A stretch of 64,000 nt of DNA from Rubrivivax sp. (GTDB taxonomy: Bacteria > Pseudomonadota > Gammaproteobacteria > Burkholderiales > Burkholderiaceae_C): contig JAIXSE010000025.1 of assembly GCA_027484825.1 (NCBI GenBank), forward strand, positions 62,001 through 126,000, read 5' to 3'. The translations under genes were made by a program, and so were the position numbers. Below are positions 29,470-38,160 of this stretch, in pieces. The notes beneath the pieces are model-generated. The model saw only the letters and a program-made list of their open reading frames with translations. It did no database searches and was not told where the DNA came from. Position 1 is the stretch's first letter. Each line of letters starts with the position of its first letter.

Positions 29470-31359
29470 GTGCTGGGCTGGTTTGAAAAACTCGTTGATC
29501 CTTTCCCCACCGGCCCGGCTCCGCAGCCGCCGCAGGGATTCTTTCCCTTCGTCTGGGCGGCCACCCGCGGCATCCGCGGCCTGCTGCTGACCCTCATCGT
29601 CCTGACCGCCGCCATCGGCGCCTTCGAGGCGCTGCTGTTCTCCATGCTCGGCTCGGTCGTGGACTGGCTCAGCGCCGTGCCCGCCGCGCAGTGGTGGTCC
29701 ACCCAGCGTCATCACCTGCTGCTGCTGGGCGGCATCCTGCTGGCCAGCCCGGTCCTGATCGCCTTGCAGGCCCTGGTGAAGTACCAAGGCATGGCCAGCA
29801 ATTTCCCGATGCGGCTACGCTGGAACTTCCACCGCCATCTCCTGGCCCAGAGCATGAGCTTCTACCAGGACGAATTCGCCGGCCGGGTCTCGGCCAAGCT
29901 GATGCAGACGGCGCTGGCGGTGCGCGAATGCGTGATGATCGTGACCGACATCCTGGTCTTCATCAGCATCTACTTCATCACCATGCTGGGCGTGGTGGGC
30001 AGCTTCGATCTGCTGCTGCTCACGCCCTTCCTGGGCTGGCTGGCCTGTTATGTCGTGGCGCTGATCTACTTCGTGCCGCGCCTGGGCAAGGCTGCCGCCG
30101 CGCAGGCCGATGCCCGCAGCCTGATGACCGGCCGCGTGACCGACGCCTACACCAACATCAGCACCGTCAAGCTGTTCTCCCACAGCCAGCGCGAGGCCGG
30201 CTTCGCCCGTGGCGCCATGCAGGACTTCCTGGGCACGGCCTTCCGGCAGATGCGGCTGATCAGCGGCTTCGAGATCGTCAACCATGCCTTGTCCATGGGC
30301 CTGATCGCTGCGACCGCCGGCATGACGCTGTGGCTGTGGACCCAGGGCCAGGTCGGCGTCGGCGCTGTGGCTGCTGCCACCGCCATGGCGCTGCGGCTCA
30401 ACGGCATCTCCCACTGGATCATGTGGGAGATGGCCAGCCTGTTCGAGAACATCGGCACCGTGCAGGACGGCATCACCACCCTGTCCCGCCCCATCGCCAT
30501 CACCGACGCCGCTCAGGCCAAGACGCTGACCGTGAGCCGCGGCGAGGTCCACTTCGACGCAGTCGACTTCAGCTACGGCGGCAAGAAACCGGTGCTGCAA
30601 GGCCTGTCCCTGCACATCCGCCCCGGCGAGAAGATCGGCGTGGTGGGTCGGTCGGGCGCCGGCAAATCGACGCTGCTCAACCTGCTGCTGCGCTTTTATG
30701 ACGTGGAGCGGGGCCGGGTGCTGATCGACGGCCAAGACATCTCTCAGGTCACCCAGGACAGCCTGCGGGCCCAGGTCGGCATGGTGACCCAGGACACCAG
30801 CCTGCTGCACCGCTCGGTGCGCGACAACCTGCTCTACGGCCGCCCCGACGCCACCGAGGACGCCATGCGCGCCGCCGCCGCCCGCGCCGAGGCCCAGGAC
30901 TTCATCGACGGCCTGACCGACCCCAAGGGTCGCAAGGGTTACGACGCCCACGTGGGTGAGCGCGGCGTGAAGCTCTCCGGCGGGCAGCGCCAGCGGGTGG
31001 CCATCGCCCGGGTGATGCTCAAGGACGCCCCCATCCTCCTGCTGGACGAAGCCACCAGCGCCCTGGACTCGGAAGTGGAGGCCGCCATCCAGCGCAGCCT
31101 GTACCGGCTGATGGAAGGCAAGACCGTGGTGGCGATTGCGCACCGGCTGTCCACCATCGCCGCCATGGACCGCCTGATCGTGATGGACCAGGGCCGCATC
31201 GTCGAGCAGGGAGACCACGCCAGCCTGCTGGCGGCCGGGGGCCTCTATGCCAAGCTGTGGGCGCACCAGAGCGGCGGCTTCCTGGTGGAGGACGACCTGG
31301 ACGAGGCGCCTCAGGCGTCCGACGCCGATCGCGATTGTGTGGAGGACGCCGCAGACTGA
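29470..31359 (+). CDS. ABC exporter, fused permease and ATPase (MsbA/multidrug type)
   Basis: 629 residues. The N-terminal ~350 form a type I exporter membrane domain (six helices, first near 'GIRGLLLTLIVLTAAIGAFE'). The ATPase domain has Walker A 'GVVGRSGAGKSTLLN' (~395), signature 'LSGGQRQRVAIARVM', Walker B 'ILLLDEATSALDSE' and the H-loop 'VAIAHRLSTIA'. A homodimer should extrude lipids or drugs across the inner membrane; the substrate is unknown. Start is GTG 29470 ('MLGWFEKLVDPFP'). A 157-residue gene follows 80 bp later. Confidence 0.85.
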   Translation: MLGWFEKLVDPFPTGPAPQPPQGFFPFVWAATRGIRGLLLTLIVLTAAIGAFEALLFSMLGSVVDWLSAVPAAQWWSTQRHHLLLLGGILLASPVLIALQALVKYQGMASNFPMRLRWNFHRHLLAQSMSFYQDEFAGRVSAKLMQTALAVRECVMIVTDILVFISIYFITMLGVVGSFDLLLLTPFLGWLACYVVALIYFVPRLGKAAAAQADARSLMTGRVTDAYTNISTVKLFSHSQREAGFARGAMQDFLGTAFRQMRLISGFEIVNHALSMGLIAATAGMTLWLWTQGQVGVGAVAAATAMALRLNGISHWIMWEMASLFENIGTVQDGITTLSRPIAITDAAQAKTLTVSRGEVHFDAVDFSYGGKKPVLQGLSLHIRPGEKIGVVGRSGAGKSTLLNLLLRFYDVERGRVLIDGQDISQVTQDSLRAQVGMVTQDTSLLHRSVRDNLLYGRPDATEDAMRAAAARAEAQDFIDGLTDPKGRKGYDAHVGERGVKLSGGQRQRVAIARVMLKDAPILLLDEATSALDSEVEAAIQRSLYRLMEGKTVVAIAHRLSTIAAMDRLIVMDQGRIVEQGDHASLLAAGGLYAKLWAHQSGGFLVEDDLDEAPQASDADRDCVEDAAD

Positions 31360-31440
31360 ACCCGGTCGTACGGCGCACCCCCGTTGCCGCTTGCGGCAGG
31401 CCCGCCGAAGATGGCGGGCTGACAACTGGGGACATACGCG

Positions 31441-31914
31441 TTGAAACTCGACATCCAAGCCTTCGTGCCGGGCCCGTTCCAGGCGCATGGGCAGATCGAG
31501 CTCTGGCGCGACGGGTCACTGATCCGGCTCCGCGCCCAGGGCCCGTTCAATCGGGAAGCCGTGCTGGGCCTGAGCCGGGCCATGGCCGACCTCATGCAGT
31601 CCAATCCGCCGCCGGCGGCCTTCGGCTATGTGCTGGAGCTTTCCGGCAGCATGATCACGTCGCCGGAAACCATGGAAGAGATGGAACGCTTCCTGGAACA
31701 GATGGCCGCCTTGGGCCAAACCCCGCTGGCCGTGGCCTATGTGGTGCCCCCTGAGGTGGAGGCCCGCGACATCATGCTGCCCCTGATTGAAGCCATGTAT
31801 CGGCGACACGGACGCCGTTTTGGTGCCTTCGACACGCTCCCCTCTGCCTGCGCCTGGGTCCAGCAGCAGCTCCCGTCTGCCCTGGATCCGCAGTCCTGCA
31901 CGGATACCGCGTGA
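31441..31914 (+). CDS. Hypothetical protein, SpoIIAA/STAS-like architecture
   Basis: 157 residues, no signal peptide. The layout of a strand ('SLIRLRAQGPFNREAVLGL'), helix and long helix ('TMEEMERFLEQMAALGQ'), ending in 'FDTLPSACAWVQQQL', resembles SpoIIAA-like/STAS proteins with an altered core. I do not recognise a named family. The start is TTG 31441, 81 bp after the ABC transporter stop, so it may share that transcript. Confidence 0.5.
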   Translation: MKLDIQAFVPGPFQAHGQIELWRDGSLIRLRAQGPFNREAVLGLSRAMADLMQSNPPPAAFGYVLELSGSMITSPETMEEMERFLEQMAALGQTPLAVAYVVPPEVEARDIMLPLIEAMYRRHGRRFGAFDTLPSACAWVQQQLPSALDPQSCTDTA

Positions 31915-31945
31915 GCCAGCACTGACTTATCCCCATCATTAGGTA

Positions 31946-31964
31946 GAACGGGCGCCACCCGTTC
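31946..31964. repeat. Inverted repeat between the 157-residue gene and the HPr-rel-A operon
   Basis: GAACGGG-CGCCA-CCCGTTC forms a perfect 7-bp stem with a 5-nt loop. No T run follows, so a classical terminator is unlikely; an operator for the downstream operon or a weak terminator is possible. Confidence 0.4.
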
Positions 31965-32087
31965 AAGGGGTGCACCGGCTTGGCGTCGGCGTGCCTTGTA
32001 TGAAACACTTCCATCGCAGCCCGCAAACCGTGGGCGGCTTGAGCATCCGCCCCGCTTGAAGGGCACGTGCACTCGAAAGCTGAGCTT

Positions 32088-32756
32088 ATGGATCACCACA
32101 GCAGCGACTCACCACAGCCCTCGGCCCCGACGCCGAAGGGCGCTCCCATGATGTCGTCGCGCCGCCGCCGCTTCCTGCAGGCCGGCGTGCCGGTGGGTCT
32201 GACCCTGGCCAGCCGTCCGGTCATGGCCTGGCACTGCAACACCACCTCGGCCTGGGGCTCGGCGGTGCTGCGCAACGGCGGCGCCAGCGTCCAGGCCCGT
32301 GCGGCCGCTGCGGTGCTGAGCAATACCGAATGCTGGACCATCAGCAACTGGGTGAACAACTCGGTGCGCTCGGCCGTCTCCACCTCGCCGCCCTGGAGCT
32401 TCGTGGCGGCCTACTGGTATGCCGGCCGCTCGGTGAGCTATTGCAAGAACAATCTGACGGTGGCCAAGGTCTTCCCGGGCGGCCTGAAGAATGTGTCCTC
32501 GTCCGCCAAGGTGTCCGATCTGTTTGCGGCCAACGCCGGCAGCTACGCCACGATGATGCTGGTGGCCCGCCTGAACACGCTGTTCGCCGGTCACAACGTG
32601 GCGCAGTGCGTGGTGTCGTCCACCGGTGAGGACATGCTGGTGAAGATGGCGTCCCTGGGACCCAACAGCTTCAAGCCGAACAACGCCGGCAGCACCGCTG
32701 CCTGGACGGAAGCCGACTTCCGCAGCTACCTCTACAGCAATTACCTTGTGAGCTGA
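32088..32756 (+). CDS. Tat-exported hypothetical protein, first gene of the HPr-rel-A-type operon
   Basis: 222 residues from ATG 32088; ATG 32148 (with AAGGG upstream) would start just before the signal. The segment 'SSRRRRFLQAGVPVGLTLAS' is a twin-arginine signal peptide. The mature part is Ser/Asn/Ala-rich with four cysteines ('AWHCNTTSAWG', 'SNTECWTISNW', 'SVSYCKNNLTVAK', 'NVAQCVVSS'), likely two disulfides. No family is recognised. Its stop shares a base with the ATG of the PqqD-like gene (TGATG), so it is co-translated with a maturation-like gene set and is the obvious candidate substrate or partner of that set. Confidence 0.7.
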   Translation: MDHHSSDSPQPSAPTPKGAPMMSSRRRRFLQAGVPVGLTLASRPVMAWHCNTTSAWGSAVLRNGGASVQARAAAAVLSNTECWTISNWVNNSVRSAVSTSPPWSFVAAYWYAGRSVSYCKNNLTVAKVFPGGLKNVSSSAKVSDLFAANAGSYATMMLVARLNTLFAGHNVAQCVVSSTGEDMLVKMASLGPNSFKPNNAGSTAAWTEADFRSYLYSNYLVS

Positions 32757-33064
32757 TGGCGCTCACGGCGACGTGGCGCTGCGCACATCCCGTGTCTGAG
32801 GTGCTGCGCGCCTGGGAAGGCGAGCAGCATGCGGTGTTTTTCAATCCCGCCAGCGGTGACACCCACCTGATTGCCGCGCTCGGCGCGCAATTGGCGGAAT
32901 GGCTGCAAGACACGCCGATGACGCGGGACCAGTTGCTGCTGCGCCTGACCCGCGACGTGGACTGGGACGACACGCCCTCCCCCGAAGTCCTGGCCGACCT
33001 GCTGGATCTGCATCTGCGCCGCCTGGTGGACATCGAACTGCTGGTGCAGGAGCCCGGGACGTGA
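32756..33064 (+). CDS. HPr-rel-A system PqqD-family protein
   Basis: 102 residues of the PqqD/RRE type: 'HAVFFNPASGDTHLIAALGA' and the C-terminal helix-rich part 'SPEVLADLLDLHLRRLVDIE'. PqqD-like domains usually bind leader peptides and deliver them to modifying enzymes. The combination with an HprK-related kinase and a nucleotidyltransferase matches the uncharacterised 'HPr-rel-A system' named in protein family collections. Overlaps at both ends (TGATG with the upstream gene, GTGA with the next) show tight translational coupling. Confidence 0.8.
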   Translation: MALTATWRCAHPVSEVLRAWEGEQHAVFFNPASGDTHLIAALGAQLAEWLQDTPMTRDQLLLRLTRDVDWDDTPSPEVLADLLDLHLRRLVDIELLVQEPGT

Positions 33065-33975
33065 AACTCGCCGAGCTGTCCCGGGACGATGTGCGCCGCC
33101 AGTTGCGCACCGATGGCCTGGCCTTGCGACTCGCGCCGTTTTCGGTGAAGGTGCGCTCCGACCTGCCGCATCTGGCCGACGAGCTGCTCAGCCTGTACGA
33201 CCGCTTCGAGCTGGTGCCCGATCAGGACTTCATCGACTTCCATGTGGCGGTGCTGCGCAGCCCGCATTGGCGGTCGCGGCTGATGGGACGGGCGGAGTTC
33301 TGGTTCGACGGCCAGCGTTCGTTCACCCCGCTGCCCGGCGCGCAGGCCCTGGCCATGCTCGAGTGGGGCATCAACTGGTGCATTGCGGCCCATGCCCATC
33401 AATACCTGCTGATCCATGCCGCCGTGCTGGAGCGCGGCGGACGGGCGCTGGTGATGCCGGCCCCGCCAGGCTCGGGCAAGAGCACGCTGTGCGCGGCGCT
33501 GGCTCACCGGGGTTGGCGCCTGCTGTCGGACGAGCTGGGCCTGCTGGATCTGCGCACCGGCCTGCTGCACGGCATGGCCCGGCCGATCAATCTCAAGAAC
33601 GCCTCCATCCCGCTGCTCAAGGCCTTTGCGCCGCAGGCCCGCTTCAGTGCGTCCATGCCCAACACCACCAAGGGCACGGTGGCGCTGGTGCGGGCACCGG
33701 AGGACGCCATCGACCGCCGCAGCGTGCCGGCCCATCCGGCCTGGGTGGTGCTGCCCGCCTGGCAGGCGGACCAACCGGCCCAGCTGATGCCCGTTGAGCG
33801 GGCCCAGGCCTTCATGACCCTGGCCGAGCAGAGCTTCAACTACGACCTGCACGGCCAGGCCGGCTTCCAGGCGGTGGGCCGTCTGGTGGACCAGTGCGGC
33901 TGTTACCGCTTTGCATACAGCCGGCTGGATGAAGCGGTGCGCCACTTCGACGCCTTGGCTGAGGGGGCGGCATGA
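33061..33975 (+). CDS. HprK-related kinase A
   Basis: 304 residues. A P-loop 'VMPAPPGSGKSTLCAALAHR' near residue 140, followed by 'WRLLSDELGLLDLRTGLLHG', reproduces the nucleotide- and metal-binding segments of HPr(Ser) kinase/phosphorylase. The N-terminal domain is unlike that of HprK. No HPr is encoded nearby, so the phosphate acceptor is unknown; a protein or sugar related to the operon's product is possible. The start is GTG 33061, in a 4-bp overlap with the PqqD-like gene. Confidence 0.8.
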   Translation: MKLAELSRDDVRRQLRTDGLALRLAPFSVKVRSDLPHLADELLSLYDRFELVPDQDFIDFHVAVLRSPHWRSRLMGRAEFWFDGQRSFTPLPGAQALAMLEWGINWCIAAHAHQYLLIHAAVLERGGRALVMPAPPGSGKSTLCAALAHRGWRLLSDELGLLDLRTGLLHGMARPINLKNASIPLLKAFAPQARFSASMPNTTKGTVALVRAPEDAIDRRSVPAHPAWVVLPAWQADQPAQLMPVERAQAFMTLAEQSFNYDLHGQAGFQAVGRLVDQCGCYRFAYSRLDEAVRHFDALAEGAA

Positions 33976-35138
33976 GCGCGCAGTTGCAGGCCGGTGCTCT
34001 GCCCGCGCCGCAGCATTCGTCGGCGCCCGATCAGCCGCTGCTGGTGCGGGTGCTGCTCGCCCCCGCCTTGGCGCCGGCCTTGTCCCTGACGGAGTGGGAC
34101 TTGCTGCTGCGTCAGGCGCGGCGGGCCAATCTGGCCGGCAAGCTGGCGCATCTGGCCCGCTCGGGCGGCTGGCTGGACGACTTGCCCGCACCGGTGCAGC
34201 CGCATTTGCGCTCGGCGCTGCTGCTGTCCGAGCGGCAGGCGCAGATGCTCAGTCGCGAAGCCCGGTTTCTGGCGCAGGCACTGTCCGAGCTGGCCGGGCC
34301 GGTGGTGCTGCTCAAGGGGGCGGCCTATGCGCTGGGCGGCCATGCCCCGGCGCCCGGGCGCATGTTCACCGACATCGACCTGCTGCTGCCCGCCGCGCAG
34401 TTGCCCCGCGCCGAGATCGCGCTGATGGTCCACGGCTGGGACTTCGATTCCCTGGACGATTACGACCAGCGCTATTACCGCGACTGGATGCATGAGCTGC
34501 CGCCGTTGCACCATCGCCGTCGCGGCACCTCGCTCGACGTGCATCACAGCCTGCTGCCTCCGACGGCGCGCACGCCGCTGAACACCGCTGCACTCTTTGA
34601 CCATCCCCGTGCCTTGCCGGGTCATCCCGGCCTGTTTGTGCTGCCGCCGGAAGACATGCTGCTGCACAGCGCAACCCATCTCTTCCATGAAGGCGAGCTG
34701 CCCAACGGGCTGCGGGATCTGTTCGACCTCGATGCGCTGATCCGCGAGTTCAGCGCGCTGGAGGGGTTCTGGCCGCGCCTGCTCCAGCGCGCCGAGCGAA
34801 TCGGCCTGGCGGGCCCGCTGGCGCTGGCGCTGCGCTACACCCGACGCTGGCTGAACACACCGGTTCCGGACGAGGTGACGGACGCGCTGGCGCCCCAGGT
34901 CCGGGGCTGGACCCAGCCGGTGCTCGACGCCGCCTACCGCCGCGCCCTGCGCCCCCCGCACGACAGCTGCCGCCTGCCGGGTCAGGGTCTGGCGGAACTG
35001 GCGTTGTACGTACGGGCGCATTGGCTGCGCATGCCGATGCCGCTACTGGCCCGGCACCTGGGCCGCAAGGCCTGGCGTCGGCTGACGACCGCGCCCGCAC
35101 CGGTGCAGGAAGGTCCCGCCCCCGGCAACGAGGGCTGA
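33972..35138 (+). CDS. Nucleotidyltransferase family protein (NTP_transf_5 type) of the HPr-rel-A operon
   Basis: 388 residues. The motif 'VVLLKGAAYALGGHAPAPGR' followed by 'MFTDIDLLLPAAQL' supplies the hxDxD metal site of the Uncharacterised_NT/NTP_transf_5 family. 'HELPPLHHRRRGTSLDVHHS' gives the conserved His-rich region, and 'LHSATHLFHEGELPNGLRDL' the second. Related proteins occur in exopolysaccharide and peptide clusters next to HprK-like kinases. ATGA overlap with the kinase gene completes a four-gene coupled operon; pssA follows 67 bp later but is probably independent. Confidence 0.8.
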   Translation: MSAQLQAGALPAPQHSSAPDQPLLVRVLLAPALAPALSLTEWDLLLRQARRANLAGKLAHLARSGGWLDDLPAPVQPHLRSALLLSERQAQMLSREARFLAQALSELAGPVVLLKGAAYALGGHAPAPGRMFTDIDLLLPAAQLPRAEIALMVHGWDFDSLDDYDQRYYRDWMHELPPLHHRRRGTSLDVHHSLLPPTARTPLNTAALFDHPRALPGHPGLFVLPPEDMLLHSATHLFHEGELPNGLRDLFDLDALIREFSALEGFWPRLLQRAERIGLAGPLALALRYTRRWLNTPVPDEVTDALAPQVRGWTQPVLDAAYRRALRPPHDSCRLPGQGLAELALYVRAHWLRMPMPLLARHLGRKAWRRLTTAPAPVQEGPAPGNEG

Positions 35139-35205
35139 GGACCGTCCCCGGGGGCAGGACCGGCCCTTGCCGCGCAGGGCTTGGACCTTCGCTTATGCTC
35201 GCAAC

Positions 35206-35823
35206 ATGAACAGACCCAAGCCTTTTTCGATGATCCGCGAGTTCCATCTCGCTGACTGGTTCACGCTGGGAAATGCCTTCTGCGGCGTTGGTGCCCTGTT
35301 CTCGGTGATGACCTACCTTCAGAACCGTGAACTGCTGCATCTGTATTACGCCTGCGGCCTGATTCCCGCCGCCCTGATCTTTGACGTGCTGGACGGGCGC
35401 ATCGCCCGCTGGCGCCAGAAGAGCTCCGCCATGGGGCGTGAGCTGGATTCCCTGGCCGACGTGATCTCCTTTGGCGTGGCCCCGGCGGTGATCGCCTACG
35501 GCTGCGGCATGCAGGGCCTGTGGGACCGCATCATCCTGGGCTTCTTCGTGGCGGCGGGCGTGTCGCGTCTGGCGCGTTACAACATCACCGCGGAGAGCCT
35601 CAGTTCTGAATCCGGCAAGGTGTCGCATTTCGAGGGCACGCCGATTCCGACCTCGCTGCTGCTGGTGATCGTGATGTGGGTGGCCGCCGCTCAGGGCGCC
35701 ATCGGCGACGCCCTGTGGTTCGGGCAACTCAAGCTGGGCGGTTTTGTGCTGCACCCGCTGGTGCTGATGTTTGCGGTGTCGGGGTCGCTGATGATCAGCC
35801 GGATCCGCATCCCCAAGCTCTGA
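35206..35823 (+). CDS. pssA: CDP-diacylglycerol-serine O-phosphatidyltransferase
   Basis: 205 residues. Makes phosphatidylserine, the precursor of phosphatidylethanolamine, in the inner membrane. The CDP-alcohol phosphotransferase motif DxxDGxxARx8GxxxDxxxD is complete in 'DVLDGRIARWRQKSSAMG' and the following 'RELDSLAD' (~62-87), with further helices to the C-terminus. The start at ATG 35206 gives the standard N-terminus 'REFHLADWFTLGNAFCGVGA'. A bidirectional terminator follows directly. Confidence 0.93.
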   Translation: MNRPKPFSMIREFHLADWFTLGNAFCGVGALFSVMTYLQNRELLHLYYACGLIPAALIFDVLDGRIARWRQKSSAMGRELDSLADVISFGVAPAVIAYGCGMQGLWDRIILGFFVAAGVSRLARYNITAESLSSESGKVSHFEGTPIPTSLLLVIVMWVAAAQGAIGDALWFGQLKLGGFVLHPLVLMFAVSGSLMISRIRIPKL

Positions 35824-35839
35824 CCCGATCACTGGAACG

Positions 35840-35873
35840 AAAAAAAGGCGCTCGAATGAGCGCCTTTCTCTTT
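35840..35873. terminator. Bidirectional rho-independent terminator between convergent genes
   Basis: Stem GGCGCTC-GAAT-GAGCGCC (35847-35864), preceded by seven A residues and followed by TTTCTCTTT, so it can terminate pssA on the plus strand and the S41 protease gene on the minus strand. Confidence 0.88.
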
Positions 35874-35901
35874 GGCTGAGCCGACCTCTCGGCTCAGACG
35901 C

Positions 35902-37491
35902 TTACTGTCGTCCGCCCAGGATGCGGTTGCTGCGCGCGGCCAGCCGATTCAGGCTCAGCGCGACGCTGTCTGACGACGCACGCGCGGACAGCGCCGTGGC
36001 GCGGTCGCTGCTGCCCAGCGGTTTGACCGGGCAGGTGCCATTGGCGCGGTACTGCAGGGCCGCCGCCAGCATGCGCTCCGACGTGTCGCCCAGCTCGCGC
36101 GAGAAGTCGTCGATCATGGAGCAGCCCGGCACGCCGGTCGCGCCGGTGCCAGCCGCCACAAAGCCGTCGGCATAGTCACCGAAGCCCTTGTTGTTGGTGC
36201 CCACAAACTCGATCGGGAAGTAGCTGTAGCCGCAGTTGTCCTTGCCGGTGAAGCCATACGGCTTGCCGCAGGTCGTGCCGCCCACCAGCACCACTTGCAC
36301 ATCCACGCCGCGCAGACCGTTGATGATGGCCTCGCTGGCCGAGCAGGTGCCTTCCTGCGCCAGCACGAACACACGCTTGAGGTTGAGCGTGGGCAGCGGC
36401 TGCGGCGTGCCGCTGCAGTTGCCGTTCACCAGATTGCAGGAGGTGTTGTAGAACTCGGTCTTCGCGGCACTGCTGGCGTTGTCCGAGGTGCGGCGGCTGT
36501 TGAAACGCAGCTGCTCGAAGGTCTTGCCAGTGGTCGCATCCGGGCCGGCAATCATGTAGGCCAGTTCGCTGGCAATGAACAGGTAGCCGCCACCGTTGTA
36601 GCGCAGGTCCAGCACCAGGTCGGAGACGCCCTGGGTCTTGAAGTTCTGCATGGCGGTGATCAGCTGCGCCTCGGCCGGTGCGACGTGGTCATTGAAGACC
36701 ATGTAGCCCACCTTCGCATTGTCCGCAGCGGTGATGACCTGGGTTTGCAGCACCGGCGTCTTGGTCACGTTGCCCGAGACCAGGGTGACGTCCCGGGTGC
36801 CGCCGCCGCTGGGCGTCAGCACCAGACGGTGGCTGGTGGCCGTGCGCGTGGGGAACAGCGCCTCATTGAGCACGTTCACGCCGGAGGCCGTGCCGTCATC
36901 CGCCGACACGCCGTCGGCCGTGACCAGCGTGTCACCCCGCCGCACGCCGGCCGCAGCCGCCGGGCTGTTGGGCTCCACATACGCGACCTGGATCTGACGC
37001 GGCGGCGTGGCCGACTTCAGATGCCATTCCACGCCATAACCCAGCACCACGCCGGAGTCCGACAGGGCATTCCACTCGCGGGTGGACATCACAAAGCTGA
37101 ACTGGTCCTTGTACTTGCCGCTGGCCGTGAGCTTGGGGGTCAGCAGTGCGGTGAAGTAGGCGTCCAGCGCGGTGCCGACGTCGGTCCCGCTGTACTGGGG
37201 GGCCGATGCGTCCACGGTGGGGACTTCATCGCGCCACAGATAGGCCTCGTCCATGTAGGCACGGACCCAGGTCTTCTCGGTCGTCAGGCTGGCCGTGCGC
37301 AGGCTGGCGGCCGCTTCCAGATTGTTGGGGGAGCACTGCTGCGCAACGCTGGCGCTGCCGGAACCGCTGGGCGGAGGCGTCGAGCCGCCGCTGTCCGAAC
37401 CACCACCGCCGCCACAGGCTTGCAGAACCAAAATCGCCACCGCGCCGGCTACGGCCAGACGGGCGCGCCGCAAAGTTGCGGGCAAAGTCAT
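35902..37491 (-). CDS. S41 family C-terminal processing peptidase, lipoprotein
   Basis: 529 residues. A lipoprotein signal ('AGAVAILVLQAC', Cys ~25) is followed by a Gly/Ser-rich linker. A PDZ domain lies at ~155-230 ('VAYVEPNSPAAAAGVRRGDT'). The S41 catalytic region shows the nucleophile Ser in 'AQEGTCSASEAIINGLRG' and the general-base Lys in 'GGTTCGKPYGF'. It probably trims or degrades periplasmic proteins. The ATG at 37491 is preceded by GGGAGGA at good spacing, which decides the start. It ends at the shared terminator. Confidence 0.88.
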   Translation of the reverse strand: MTLPATLRRARLAVAGAVAILVLQACGGGGGSDSGGSTPPPSGSGSASVAQQCSPNNLEAAASLRTASLTTEKTWVRAYMDEAYLWRDEVPTVDASAPQYSGTDVGTALDAYFTALLTPKLTASGKYKDQFSFVMSTREWNALSDSGVVLGYGVEWHLKSATPPRQIQVAYVEPNSPAAAAGVRRGDTLVTADGVSADDGTASGVNVLNEALFPTRTATSHRLVLTPSGGGTRDVTLVSGNVTKTPVLQTQVITAADNAKVGYMVFNDHVAPAEAQLITAMQNFKTQGVSDLVLDLRYNGGGYLFIASELAYMIAGPDATTGKTFEQLRFNSRRTSDNASSAAKTEFYNTSCNLVNGNCSGTPQPLPTLNLKRVFVLAQEGTCSASEAIINGLRGVDVQVVLVGGTTCGKPYGFTGKDNCGYSYFPIEFVGTNNKGFGDYADGFVAAGTGATGVPGCSMIDDFSRELGDTSERMLAAALQYRANGTCPVKPLGSSDRATALSARASSDSVALSLNRLAARSNRILGGRQ

Positions 37492-37608
37492 TGAACTGTC
37501 CTCCCTGGAGATATGGAACCCGTGTTGTAACGGTTCGCCCACATCCGTTAACTGACTTGAAATGATGCGAGCGCGATTTATAGCCCCAAATCCAGGTAGA
37601 GCAACGAC

Positions 37609-38007
37609 TTAAACAATTGGTTCCAACTTTATGGTGATGCGATATTCGCCCTCCCCGCTGACCCAGATAGGGTGGCGCCGACCACGTTGTTGCGCGTCCA
37701 TCACCAGGCTGTCGCCGGGCAGCAACCAGTGGTCCTGCGGCCAGCCGGGGCGGGTGATCCAGAGGCGGCCGGTGATGGCGGTGAGCCGCACCTTCCCCCG
37801 GACCTGCAAGGGCCTGCACAAGCCATCCGCCGGCCAGTCCAGCATGCGGACGCCGGGGGCGGCGACGGGTGGAGGGCGCGTCTGAGACGCTTGCGCCTGA
37901 AGAGGTCGAGCGATCCTGTGCATCGCCGACAGCGCCCGGGCCAGGGGCGGGGAGGACAGCCGAGGGAAGGCCAGACGTTGGAGGGACAGGCGGGGTTTGA
38001 GCTGCAT
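37609..38007 (-). CDS. DUF2917 domain protein
   Basis: 132 residues from ATG 38007; ATG 37923 would give 104. The C-terminal ~80 residues ('TAITGRLWITRPGWPQDHWL', 'LPGDSLVMDAQQRGR') match DUF2917, a small cupin-like domain of unknown function. It is divergently transcribed from the MocR-type regulator at 38161, an arrangement seen in related Burkholderiales, so it is probably a target of that regulator. No signal peptide. Confidence 0.75.
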   Translation of the reverse strand: MQLKPRLSLQRLAFPRLSSPPLARALSAMHRIARPLQAQASQTRPPPVAAPGVRMLDWPADGLCRPLQVRGKVRLTAITGRLWITRPGWPQDHWLLPGDSLVMDAQQRGRRHPIWVSGEGEYRITIKLEPIV

Positions 38008-38160
38008 GCAGCCACGATAGGGAGCCGCGCGCCGGCCCGCCATCCACAGCCGATGGCCAGGCCACGGCACACAGCCGACTGACTGGCGGCCTCTGTGCTG
38101 GCCAGCTTGCGCCTGATCTGTACTGGTCCCCCGGGCGGCCGACCATACAGAATCTCCGTC

